From: a virus
Length of the DNA: 60,678 bases
Reading direction: 5' to 3' (one strand)
IMG/VR virus record: IMGVR_UViG_3300032897_000004
Coordinates: 1 to 60,678 of that record
A model generated the notes under the pieces. The model was not told the DNA's origin. It searched no databases and saw nothing but the letters and a program-made list of their open reading frames with translations. The first letter of the stretch is position 1; the number at the start of each line of letters is the position of its first letter. Shown here piece by piece: positions 9,401 to 16,491 of the stretch. The position numbers and the translations under genes are program-made.

Positions 9401-10859
9401 TTGCCACCGAGACCTTGGTGGCCGTCACAGTGGACGAACAGGTAGCGCCTACCGTGGCGTGGTCGGGTAGCCCCAGGTGGGAAACGGTGGCAGCGGCAGT
9501 CGCCGCTACCGTAGCATGGTCGGGCAAGCCGAGATGTGAGACGGTCGCCGCACAGGCCGCCGCCACGGTAGCGGTGCGCGGCATCGTGCCGGTGCGCGTC
9601 ACGGTGGACGAACAGGCAGCCGCCACCGAGCAGGTGCGGCTGTAGGTCGTGCCACCCGCCACCAGATAGACGATGGAGGTCGCCGTGACCGTGTTCGCGT
9701 TGGTCTCGGCGTTCATGTAGGCGTCGTAGCGGTCACCGTCGGTGAGCGTGACCGCCGTACGAGAACAGACCTCCGAGGCACTGTTGAAGTTCAACCCCGG
9801 CGTGACCTCGCTGGTCGCACCACCGTAGTCGTTGGTGCCCTGGTCATTGAGCTGAATGTTGACGCTATTGTTGTTGCTGATGCCCTTCGCCTGCAGATAG
9901 GTGGTCGCTAGCGTACTGTAGGAGGACTGCTGGTTATACCAGAGCTGCTGAAGCACCTCGATGGCGGCCGTGCCCGACTCCTCCTTGGCGACACGAGCCC
10001 AGACCTCGCACAGCGCGGCACTCGTAATGCGCAGATAAAGCGCGGCACGGGCGATATCACAGGTGCCGCTCGCACTCGACTCCTTGATGCCGTAGCGATA
10101 GAAGTGGCCGTCGGACAAGGAGCTAGGGTTGAAGTCGGTGTTTTGTACGGTCCACGTCGTCGCTGTGGTGCCGCTCAGCGCGCCAATGGGGGTGTTGTAG
10201 TTAGCCGTGTCGAACATCGCCGCAGTGGCCGTATAGCTCGTCGAGGAGCTGGCGATGACCGCCTCGAAGCTGGCCGCACTCGCACCCGAGAGCGTCGACC
10301 AGTTGGCCGCCACATACTGGAACCATGAGGAGTAGGTGGTCGTCCCCTCGCTGTAACTCGTAGCGGCACGCGAGTCGGCCCTGACGGTGCCGATGGCATC
10401 ACTGTTCGACGTCGTCGAGTAGGTGTAGGAGATGAGGGGAATCTGGATGCGCGTCTTGGTCGCACCGGACTGAACAATGATGATGCGTGCGCTGTAGACC
10501 TTGACCTGATTGGCACTGGCGGTGGCGGGCAGCTGGACGGCATATTGGGTAGCACCGGCCTGTGGGGTCCAAGCCACGCCGGTACGGCGACGATAGACGG
10601 TAGAGTTGCCGGTGTGGGTAAGACTCAGCCCACCGTTAGTGACCGCGGTCCATGAAGAACCGTTGTAGTACATGAGCTGCAGGGTGTAGTCCGTCGAGGA
10701 GTTGCTGTTGAAGGCGTTCGCTTCGAAGTAATAGGTCGCGCCATCGTAATCTGACGGATTGAGAATGACCTGGGTGCGCAGGAAGGTGGTGGGGCCAGTC
10801 GTCGCCGAGGCGATACCGTACTCCAGCATCTCGATAGGAACGACGAGGTTCATCGTCAT
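6405..10859 (-). CDS. Giant repeat virion protein with LamG-like domain
   Basis: A 1484-aa protein. Residues about 1-300 are homologous to the N-terminus of the 634-aa protein at 12919-14823 (shared pattern FLRTQ...YDGATYYFE...ARIIIVQ). Residues about 490-715 form a LamG/concanavalin-like lectin domain (YVSLPDLGITEGSAWSFEAW; FTSTHTYIGVRAFNGS; TIRIYNRCLSAAEV). Around it are dozens of Ala/Thr/Val-rich units of roughly 17-18 residues, with variants such as RTGTMPRTATVAAACSSTVT and SHLTLPDHATA. The last 150 residues are non-repetitive. I infer a virion surface fibre or decoration. Its ATG overlaps the second glycosyltransferase gene (ATGA), so the repeats may be glycosylated. The DNA carries a recent 357-bp tandem duplication. 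Confidence 0.72.
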   Translation of the reverse strand: MTMNLVVPIEMLEYGIASATTGPTTFLRTQVILNPSDYDGATYYFEANAFNSNSSTDYTLQLMYYNGSSWTAVTNGGLSLTHTGNSTVYRRRTGVAWTPQAGATQYAVQLPATASANQVKVYSARIIIVQSGATKTRIQIPLISYTYSTTSNSDAIGTVRADSRAATSYSEGTTTYSSWFQYVAANWSTLSGASAASFEAVIASSSTSYTATAAMFDTANYNTPIGALSGTTATTWTVQNTDFNPSSLSDGHFYRYGIKESSASGTCDIARAALYLRITSAALCEVWARVAKEESGTAAIEVLQQLWYNQQSSYSTLATTYLQAKGISNNNSVNIQLNDQGTNDYGGATSEVTPGLNFNSASEVCSRTAVTLTDGDRYDAYMNAETNANTVTATSIVYLVAGGTTYSRTCSVAAACSSTVTRTGTMPRTATVAAACAATVSHLGLPDHATVAATAAATVSHLGLPDHATVGATCSSTVTATKVSVATTGLVAEYVAALAVNGTSQGVNSPTPTGTWYDHTGNGDTGTLQTFAYTTSSGWAGSGTTGDPYRLQFDGGSDYVSLPDLGITEGSAWSFEAWFKCTNSGTVTLVGEGDDSGTARTTLLVSGTVLGNGSVNDAGGSGVPYGTVVVTGGGWHHGVATYDGTNLYIYTDGGDQQSAAGPGGTFTSTHTYIGVRAFNGSADRYFTDGIATIRIYNRCLSAAEVAANYNAGVLAASTPSTTKSRTATAAAVCSATVTRTGTMPRTGTVAAACTTTVTRTGTMPRTATVAAACSRTVSHLTLPDHATATATAAATVTRTGTMPRTAAATATCSSTVTKAMTAPRTATVAATCSSTVTKAMTAPRTGTASAACAATVTRNAIAFSRTATVAASASATVSHLTLPGHATATATCSRTVSHLTLPDHATATATAAATVTRTGTMPRTAAATATCSSTVTKAMTAPRTATVAATCSSTVTKAMTAPRTATASAACAATVTRNAIAFSRTATVAASASATVSHLTLPSHATASAAAAVTVTRTGTKPRTAAATATCATTVTRTGTMPRTASASAVCSTTVTHTGAMPRTAAVAATCSATVSHLTLPDHATASVTAATAVVRTGTMPRTASASAVCSTTVTKTMTAPRTVAQTASASAMVSHLALPDHATASVTAATAVVRTGTMPRTAPAGAVCSATATRNPIVFARTASVVATCLAAVTGSVAGVNDRTASVAAVCSVIVTRTGTKSRTAMEVATCSATVVRTGTMPRTATATAISSAAASHLTIPVHAVAAVSAAAGVASQGNHPRSVSVLALSSTAAASAGHHPRAASVAAHLTATVSHLGLPCHAMTASAVSAAVTSGARHVTTAAALIASIATVDSKVFRNRSAVVDVVVDIATTYVVLRYNDTTGGAVVYAVCVTDTTGSAVITAILTGAVTGAAFLRTLPPLPVVTVSGIIEQESIAAKLPSATTIDIELPAPDEVKGKLPLAAESDIDGRIDPPIDAPGKR

Positions 10860-11473
10860 TTACCCGCACCCCCTCCCGTCCAGCCCGGCTCATCGGGGTC
10901 GTTGAGGTGACGGATATCGAGAATCCCATGGAGGCTCACGCCGGGCGGCGTGAAGAGGACACATTCCATGGAGTCGGTGGCACCCTCAAGGCCGCGGCGC
11001 AGGCGCTCGACTTCGAAGAGGGCGCAGCCAAGGCTCCAGCAACCATCGGGGGAGCCGTCGCGCCAGGGGACCATGTGAGAAACAAGGCCGGAGGCGTCGA
11101 TACGGCTGAGAAGCACTGAGAGCGTCTCTGGCGGGCAGATGACGTCTGCCTCGACAGAGACCACGTGTGTGGCACCGAGCCACTCAGCGCGCCTTAGAAT
11201 CTTCCAGAAGCACAGCTCGATGGTGTCCCAGAAGTTCGGTAGGCGGGGAACCCAGGCAGCGGGGATGCCGCTAGCGCGGATGGTGTGGACATAGTCGAGG
11301 TGTTCGACCGAGTTGTCTACCATGAAGGCGCTGCGATTGGGGTAGGTGAAAGCGTCATAGGCGTCCGCCCACGCCTGCAAGGCGTAGCGCTTACCATCAT
11401 AGGTAGGGCAGGCGACTAGAACGTAGGGCCGCTCATCTCTATTTCCTGTGTATGATGTGCAGGCGGCCGTCAA
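10856..11473 (-). CDS. GT-A-like glycosyltransferase, second of tandem pair
   Basis: About 205 aa. VLVACPTYDG near the start, an EADVICPPETLSVLL segment in the middle and a PDGCWSLGCALFE segment match its upstream neighbour at 11439-11963, so the two are duplicates. The acidic EAD stands where GT-A enzymes bind metal and nucleotide sugar. No ATG is in frame near the expected start. I chose TTG 11473, preceded by AGGAGAG; TTG 11494 is an alternative. Both lie inside the upstream gene. The coupling to the 1484-aa repeat protein suggests that protein as acceptor, which is inference. Confidence 0.68.
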   Translation of the reverse strand: MTAACTSYTGNRDERPYVLVACPTYDGKRYALQAWADAYDAFTYPNRSAFMVDNSVEHLDYVHTIRASGIPAAWVPRLPNFWDTIELCFWKILRRAEWLGATHVVSVEADVICPPETLSVLLSRIDASGLVSHMVPWRDGSPDGCWSLGCALFEVERLRRGLEGATDSMECVLFTPPGVSLHGILDIRHLNDPDEPGWTGGGAGK

Positions 11474-11963
11474 GCTGGACACTCTCCTGTGCAAGGTTCT
11501 CCATATGGGTCTCCCAGCAGCGTCGCCGCTGGTAGAGCAGTTCGGTCGGTATCAACTTGCACCCCAAGGCGAAATACCCATCAGGAGTGCCGGGGTAGGG
11601 CACCCGGTGGGCAACTATCTCGCTATGCGAAGCCTCAAGCAAAACGTCGAGCGTCTCTGGCGGACAAAGAACATCGGCCTCAATGGAGGCGATATGTGTG
11701 TAGTGGTGTTCATGAGCAAAGTCGACAATCATGCGCCATGCCAGCTCCATCGTGTCCCAGATGTAGGACATCGGTTCGACATGGTCTGCCGGGATACCAA
11801 AATAGCGCAAATGATGCAGATAGATTAGGCTCCCGGGAGTAGTGTCAACGCAGTACAACCCATAATGTGGATACGTAAATGCCCGGCAACAGCCCAACCA
11901 GTCCTCCAAACAATAGGACTTCTCGTTGTAGGTCGGGCAGGCTACCAACACGCAGGGCGTCAT
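11439..11963 (-). CDS. GT-A-like glycosyltransferase, first of tandem pair
   Basis: A 174-aa protein beginning MTPCVLVACPTYNEKSYCLE, the typical opening strand and nucleotide-binding loop of GT2/GT-A enzymes. IASIEADVLCPPETLDVLLE carries the acidic metal-binding position, and PGTPDGYFALGCKLIP resembles an acceptor-site segment. It is shorter than typical GT2 enzymes (about 220-300 aa). It overlaps the upstream small gene by 4 bases (ATGA). Confidence 0.72.
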   Translation of the reverse strand: MTPCVLVACPTYNEKSYCLEDWLGCCRAFTYPHYGLYCVDTTPGSLIYLHHLRYFGIPADHVEPMSYIWDTMELAWRMIVDFAHEHHYTHIASIEADVLCPPETLDVLLEASHSEIVAHRVPYPGTPDGYFALGCKLIPTELLYQRRRCWETHMENLAQESVQLDGRLHIIHRK

Positions 11964-12181
11964 GGCGCTTTGAACGTCACCCGTCCGTTTAAAATGCCCT
12001 GTACCAGCAAGTGATAGGCGGCCCGAGCAATCAGGTCGCCTTTCGCCTCGGCCTCGTTTTCGCGACGAATCGCCTCGTTAATCCATTCCGTCTCGGCGAC
12101 CGCCTCGCGTAGGCCGACTGGAGCCACCAGTGGGGTGGCATTCTCCGGTAGCACGATGCCGCGTTTGTCGGTGAGCTTCAT
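11960..12181 (-). CDS. Small helical protein, unknown
   Basis: A 73-aa protein. The start chosen is ATG 12181, which overlaps the previous stop as ATGA. The protein is mostly charged helix (REAVAETEWINEAIRRENEA then EAKGDLIARAAYHLLVQGIL). It sits between an 84-aa unknown gene and the glycosyltransferases. No family is recognised. Confidence 0.65.
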   Translation of the reverse strand: MKLTDKRGIVLPENATPLVAPVGLREAVAETEWINEAIRRENEAEAKGDLIARAAYHLLVQGILNGRVTFKAP

Positions 12182-12432
12182 GTGCCGCAGGACTCCGTGA
12201 CAGGACAATGCTGGGTCTCTTCAGGGGTCAGCTTCTCGCCATTGAGATGACGAATCGTATCCCGGGCAATCTGGCGAAACTCCTCGCGGTTGATGGTCAC
12301 CATCGTGCCGTCGCGCTGGACGATGTAGACATAGCGCTCGTCCACGTTGACGGTGTGTTTACGAGAACGATAGGTGGTCTTCACGACCTTGGCTGTGACC
12401 TGAATGTCACAGCCTGCCTCCACATCGGTCAT
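12178..12432 (-). CDS. Small conserved-looking protein, unknown
   Basis: An 84-aa protein with beta-type character (DIQVTAKVVKTTYRSRKHTV; RYVYIVQRDGTMVTINREEF) and a helix, ending with a pair of Cys (HCPVTESCGT). It lies 9 bases after the gp80-like protein gene and is coupled by ATGA to the next gene. Function is unknown. Confidence 0.62.
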   Translation of the reverse strand: MTDVEAGCDIQVTAKVVKTTYRSRKHTVNVDERYVYIVQRDGTMVTINREEFRQIARDTIRHLNGEKLTPEETQHCPVTESCGT

Positions 12433-12441
12433 GGGTGCTCC

Positions 12442-12852
12442 TTAGCTGATGTTGATGACGATACCAGTGGTGGCCGCCATGGTCAGCGAGTCACCCACGT
12501 TGATTGTAGCACTAGACGACAGCTGACCGAAGTACAGCTGGTTACCGGCCGTGCTGGCGTCGAAGATACTCCAGCCATAGACGGCTCCCCAGTTGCCGGT
12601 CGAGCAGGGGCCGAAGGTGACGGTGCCGCTGTTGGTCGAGCCCGACGAACCTGCCGCGTTCCAGGTAATCGACTGACGGGCGTAGCCGTTCGTAGCGAGG
12701 GTCAGCTCGGTGAAGGTACCACCGTTGCCGGTGTCACCAGCGGTGGCGTTCGTGCAGAGCCCCATATAGCACGCGGCGGGCTGAGTGAACGACGTCTTAT
12801 GCAGCGAATGGTCGAGCAAATGCTCAGCCAAGTAAAGAGTAATGCCAGACAT
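12442..12852 (-). CDS. Gp80-like tail fibre/decoration protein
   Basis: A 136-aa protein. It opens MSGITLYLAEHLLDHSLHKT, then has YMGLCTN, GYARQSITWNAAG and a C-terminal GDSLTMAATTGIVINIS. This strand pattern is the one seen in the small phage family annotated as tail fibre or gp80-like (TYLANKLLDH, YARQ, W-rich, SGDTL). It is a virion surface beta protein placed between two larger virion proteins. A GC-rich hairpin sits just upstream. Confidence 0.68.
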   Translation of the reverse strand: MSGITLYLAEHLLDHSLHKTSFTQPAACYMGLCTNATAGDTGNGGTFTELTLATNGYARQSITWNAAGSSGSTNSGTVTFGPCSTGNWGAVYGWSIFDASTAGNQLYFGQLSSSATINVGDSLTMAATTGIVINIS

Positions 12853-12885
12853 GACAATCTCCTAGATTGCTTCATGATTCCGAAG

Positions 12886-12906
12886 GGGGCGGCGCAAGGC
12901 CGCCCC
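12886..12906 (-). terminator. GC-rich hairpin between virion genes
   Basis: On the minus strand the arms GGGGCGGC and GCCGCCCC enclose CTTGC. It lies between the 634-aa protein stop and the gp80-like gene. No T-run follows, so it may be a partial terminator, an RNA-processing site or an mRNA-stabilising element rather than a strong terminator. Confidence 0.5.
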
Positions 12907-12918
12907 GGACGGACTAAC

Positions 12919-14823
12919 TTAGAACAGATGATAAGAACTGCTTTGATTAGCCGTTCCCGTCCAACCACAATTGGCAAACGAGCCGTCGAAATAGCTGTCG
13001 CCACCTGTGCCATTGAATTCAAGCAAGAAGGCATCAATGTACAGGTCGATGTTCGGATGGGTAGCCCAATCAAAGTTCACACTCACCCCGGGGTCCATGT
13101 AGGCGCAGTTGGCGGGAGTCGTACCAGACCACGTAAGCGTCTGGCTACCCGGTCCCCAGAAGTTGGGTTCCGTCTGCCCATCAACTGCCAGATAATTCCA
13201 GTTACTATCCCAGAAGTCAGCGAACAGAGTAATGTCCTCGTTGTACGCTGTATAGACCGTGACCGAACAAATGAACGGCACGTTGGCCCCACAAGGAATG
13301 TAGTCCTTGAGGGTCACAAAGCCAATCCAAGGATTGCCAAAGTCGTTGGGCACAAGGCCGCCCTGGGAAATGAGCTGGTCGTTCGCAACGCCTGCATACT
13401 GACAGCGCCAACTGTAGGTGCCCGAAACGACATGACTCGTGCTCTGGCTGACTGTTGGCGTACCGTACCAGGAATAGTGCGTCACACCGCCCACCAGTTC
13501 GCTCGCCCGCTCCGTCCAGTAACCGTACGGCGTCTGACCATAGCCCTGGGAGTTGCTCCAACTGCCCTCCATCGAGGGGTTGACGATGGAGTTGATGCGC
13601 TGGTACTTGGCCAGTTTGGCGACGAGAAGCCCATGATAGGTCTGAGCAGTACCAGCCGAAGCCAGCTGGTCCAAACCATAGTAATGGCCGTCAGTCGGCT
13701 TAGACTCACCAACCGAAACAACGTTGGTGCCGTTGTAGTTGATGGCGTTGCCGACATCACTACCGGTCGTCGCAGTCGCAGATGTGCCGAGGTCGATGAG
13801 CTTCACATTGTTTTCATTGGTGGCGTCAACGCCATAGGAGGCAAGCGACCAATTCAATTTATCAGCCGACCAGTGGCTGTCCGTGTAGAGGACTTTCTCG
13901 TAGTAATAGACCGCCCTGCTCGTGCCAGACGCGCCCTGCATCACCATACGCTTCGGACAGACCACCTTTGTCAGGCCGTTTGCGTTGGAGAGCTTGAAGT
14001 AAAGGGCAGCCCGGTAGCTGTACTGCGCCGTGGCAGTGGTCGTGCCACTCGACATCAAAACAAGCTGATAGTTCACTCCGTCAGTAAAGTTACCGGAAAC
14101 GTTGAAGTTGGCCTGATAGAGAGATGGCGTAGTCGAAGTGATAGGAGTTGCCTGGGTTGAGCCGCTGATGACGCTCCCAGCAAAGGGGGCAAGACCAAAA
14201 TTGCCACCGTAGCTGGCATTCGCCGCAGCAGCAACACCCTCTAGTGCAACACCAGTAATATCGCCAATCACCCAGTCACTTGCGTTGTAGGTGAAGAAGC
14301 CGTACTTCGTGGCATCGTTCTGACCATAGGTAGTGGAATATCGCTGGTTGGTGTATTGAGCCGCGGTATTGCTGGAACTATGGCTCGTTGCGCCAAGACC
14401 CTCAAGCGGGAACTGAATGCGTGTTTTCGTGGGGTTGGTTTGGACAACAATGATACGGGCCGCATAGACATAGGTACTGCCTGCAGAAACGGTAGCAGGA
14501 ACCATGACGGCATATGTCTGTTTTCCCGAAATTGGAGTAAACGCTGCACTACGCGCAACGGTGATGTTGGGACAACTGGTCGGAAGACTAGCAACAGCAT
14601 TAGTAACGTTCGTCCACGTTCCGCTATTGTTGTACTGTAGTTGCACATCACAGGTGTGAGTGCTGTCGGTGTTCGTACCGACCACCTCGAAGTAGTAGGT
14701 CGCGCCGTCGTACTGTCCGGGGTCAAGGTACATCTGCGTACGCAGAAACGCACCCTGAGAAACAGTAGCTGACGTCAAGGCATAATCTACCATTTCGAGC
14801 GTTACTTCAAAGGAAAAACTCAT
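12919..14823 (-). CDS. Virion structural protein, paralogue of the 1484-aa protein
   Basis: A 634-aa beta-rich protein. Residues about 1-150 align with the N-terminus of the 1484-aa protein (FLRTQMYLDPGQYDGATYYF; VPATVSAGSTYVYAARIIVV). It then repeats related strand modules about every 150 residues. The C-terminal part (residues about 430-634) resembles a carbohydrate-binding fold (GSFANCGWTGTANQSSSYHL). No Thr/Ala repeats are present. It is probably a surface or fibre component of the virion. Confidence 0.62.
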   Translation of the reverse strand: MSFSFEVTLEMVDYALTSATVSQGAFLRTQMYLDPGQYDGATYYFEVVGTNTDSTHTCDVQLQYNNSGTWTNVTNAVASLPTSCPNITVARSAAFTPISGKQTYAVMVPATVSAGSTYVYAARIIVVQTNPTKTRIQFPLEGLGATSHSSSNTAAQYTNQRYSTTYGQNDATKYGFFTYNASDWVIGDITGVALEGVAAAANASYGGNFGLAPFAGSVISGSTQATPITSTTPSLYQANFNVSGNFTDGVNYQLVLMSSGTTTATAQYSYRAALYFKLSNANGLTKVVCPKRMVMQGASGTSRAVYYYEKVLYTDSHWSADKLNWSLASYGVDATNENNVKLIDLGTSATATTGSDVGNAINYNGTNVVSVGESKPTDGHYYGLDQLASAGTAQTYHGLLVAKLAKYQRINSIVNPSMEGSWSNSQGYGQTPYGYWTERASELVGGVTHYSWYGTPTVSQSTSHVVSGTYSWRCQYAGVANDQLISQGGLVPNDFGNPWIGFVTLKDYIPCGANVPFICSVTVYTAYNEDITLFADFWDSNWNYLAVDGQTEPNFWGPGSQTLTWSGTTPANCAYMDPGVSVNFDWATHPNIDLYIDAFLLEFNGTGGDSYFDGSFANCGWTGTANQSSSYHLF

Positions 14824-14830
14824 TCTTACC

Positions 14831-15235
14831 TCATATATCGTTTGTCATCTCCCAACGCTTATCGTTGGGCCAAATCTTCATTCCGTACTTCACGTTCTTG
14901 CCGTCAAGCGTGGTCTGCCAACCAAGGACGACATAGGCCATCTCTGGCTGACCCCCGCACCCCCACTCCATGTGCTTGTAGTAGATGAGCCGCAGCGCCG
15001 CATTGGGCACGGGGTCGGGCGTATAGCGTTCATCCCCAACGAAAAATGAGCCGTCAACCAAGTCGACGGCGAAAGTGGATGTGTCGCTGAGTGTTATCTG
15101 AAAGGCGAGTGGCGTGTGATTGTAGATGAAATCAAAGCGCGCTTGTCGAATGTGGGACGGGTCCGCATCCCGGTAGGCGACAACGGACCCATCCGCCATG
15201 CTCGCCTCCGTGGACAGAATTGCATTCCTGCTCAC
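14831..15235 (-). CDS. Virion-module protein, unknown
   Basis: A 134-aa protein with a beta-type profile (AFQITLSDTSTFAVDLVDGS; RLIYYKHMEWGCGGQPEMAY). It lies 7 bases before the 634-aa virion protein gene in the same operon. No family is recognised; a structural or assembly role is inferred only from position. Confidence 0.6.
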   Translation of the reverse strand: MSRNAILSTEASMADGSVVAYRDADPSHIRQARFDFIYNHTPLAFQITLSDTSTFAVDLVDGSFFVGDERYTPDPVPNAALRLIYYKHMEWGCGGQPEMAYVVLGWQTTLDGKNVKYGMKIWPNDKRWEMTNDI

Positions 15236-15262
15236 GATTCTTACCCTTCTGTTAGTTGACCC

Positions 15263-15751
15263 TTAAACCTCGTTCCAACCAAACCGATAGTCCATCGTGC
15301 CGATGCTGCCCGAGGAAGCCGTGGAGGCAACCACAAGCTGCAGGACGATGTAGTAGCAGTAGTTGGCGGAGTAGGTCGGGGTGAGACCAGCGCCCTGCGA
15401 CGTCGGAATACCAGTCGTGGCAATAGCCGAGGCGGTATTGACCGGAGTCGAATAGGTGGTGCTACCGACGAGGCCAGCGTTCAGCGTGACGCCGGTACCG
15501 AGGGTGCCGCTGTACTTCCAGAAGGTGATACTGCTGATTGACGTGAACGAAGACGTCCAATGCCCCTGAATCCACCGCTCATACGAGTAGGAGTTACTCG
15601 AAGGCGGGATGGCAATCGGGTTGGCGTTCGGCACGGTCGTAGTATCAGAGCCGCTGGCGATACTCGCCGAAAGCAGGTTGATATACGAGGTGTCGACACG
15701 CGTACCCGGAGAGGTACCGTAGGTCTCCGCTGCAGTAAAGCTAGAAGCCAT
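15263..15751 (-). CDS. Small virion/decoration protein
   Basis: A 162-aa protein starting MASSFTAAETYGTSPG at ATG 15751, preceded by AAGGTAGAG. A much longer upstream extension in this frame only shadows the next gene and was rejected. The protein is rich in Ser/Thr/Gly, with strands such as HWTSSFTSISSITFWKYSGT, and ends in DYRFGWNEV. The position downstream of the capsid genes suggests a decoration or fibre-attached protein. Confidence 0.65.
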   Translation of the reverse strand: MASSFTAAETYGTSPGTRVDTSYINLLSASIASGSDTTTVPNANPIAIPPSSNSYSYERWIQGHWTSSFTSISSITFWKYSGTLGTGVTLNAGLVGSTTYSTPVNTASAIATTGIPTSQGAGLTPTYSANYCYYIVLQLVVASTASSGSIGTMDYRFGWNEV

Positions 15752-15770
15752 CTCTACCTTTCCTTGTTGT

Positions 15771-15790
15771 GGGGCGGCTTGCGCCGCCCC
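15771..15790 (-). terminator. Hairpin with GCAA tetraloop
   Basis: On the minus strand GGGGCGGC-GCAA-GCCGCCCC forms a perfect 8-bp stem with a GNRA loop, just after the 200-aa capsid-module gene. It is followed by ACAACAAGG rather than a T-run. It may attenuate, process or stabilise the late mRNA. The same core recurs at 59671-59690. Confidence 0.55.
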
Positions 15791-15800
15791 CTTTCCAGTG

Positions 15801-16403
15801 TTACTTGAGGTCAGACGAAGTGAACTTGCACTTGAAGTCGCTCGACCCGTCCAGAGTGGTGTTAAAGGCCACGCTGGAGTTGGTGTAGTCGGGCGTCGGA
15901 GGAGTACCCTCAAGCGTGCCGCCCACGTTGCCGGTCGGAGCGGCAAAGCCGCTGACGAGCACGCGAAGCAGACCGAGCTTGCTGCCAAGGCCAATAGTGA
16001 TGTTGCCCGGGCCGCTGCGCTGAGCCATGTGAACCTTCGTGATGGTAGCGAAAATCTTGCTACCGACAACGGAAGTCGTACCATTCAGCGTCAGGTCCTC
16101 GCTGATGGCGGTCCCGAACTGGTTGGTACCGTAAACAGTCACAACGGAAGTCGCGGCAGCGTCGGCGATGACGGTGACATTGCGCGGATGCGCAGGACTG
16201 GTCAGACCAGTAGTAACATCGCTACCGCTTGAGCCAGACGGCAGAGCGGTCGTACCCAGAACAGCGGTCGCCGTGCCGAGCACGGGGGCATGCCAGACCT
16301 GGATGTATTCGGTGAAGGCCACGCGGCCCTTGGCGTCGCCAAGACCGGAGATGCGGCCAATACCACCCTTGACAAGGATGGTGCGGTTGAAGAGCTGTGC
16401 CAT
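15801..16403 (-). CDS. Capsid-module structural protein
   Basis: A 200-aa protein directly downstream of the major capsid gene. Beta strands dominate (RNVTVIADAAATSVVTVYGT; EDLTLNGTTSVVGSKIFATI; GNITIGLGSKLGLLRVLVSG). The size and place suit a head decoration or completion protein. The start ATG 16403 is preceded by GAAAGGTAAC. No catalytic motif is visible. Confidence 0.62.
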   Translation of the reverse strand: MAQLFNRTILVKGGIGRISGLGDAKGRVAFTEYIQVWHAPVLGTATAVLGTTALPSGSSGSDVTTGLTSPAHPRNVTVIADAAATSVVTVYGTNQFGTAISEDLTLNGTTSVVGSKIFATITKVHMAQRSGPGNITIGLGSKLGLLRVLVSGFAAPTGNVGGTLEGTPPTPDYTNSSVAFNTTLDGSSDFKCKFTSSDLK

Positions 16404-16430
16404 GGTGTTACCTTTCTCGTCGCTTCAGTT

Positions 16431-16457
16431 CCGGGCGGGGCATGGCACCCCGCCCGG
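16431..16457 (-). terminator. GC hairpin after the major capsid gene
   Basis: CCGGGCGGGG and CCCCGCCCGG form a perfect 10-bp stem around a 7-base loop, between the capsid stop (16492) and the next gene (16403). There is no T-run. Such a hairpin could lower read-through and so raise the capsid share of the operon output. Confidence 0.55.
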
Positions 16458-16491
16458 TCTAATAGCTCCGTATCCGAGAACGGCGTCAGCC

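Noticed and set aside
12208-14160. 650-aa open frame on the plus strand
   Set aside because: It lies antisense to the 634-aa virion protein and neighbouring genes, has no SD-supported start, and its composition is that of a shadow of a G+C-rich gene.
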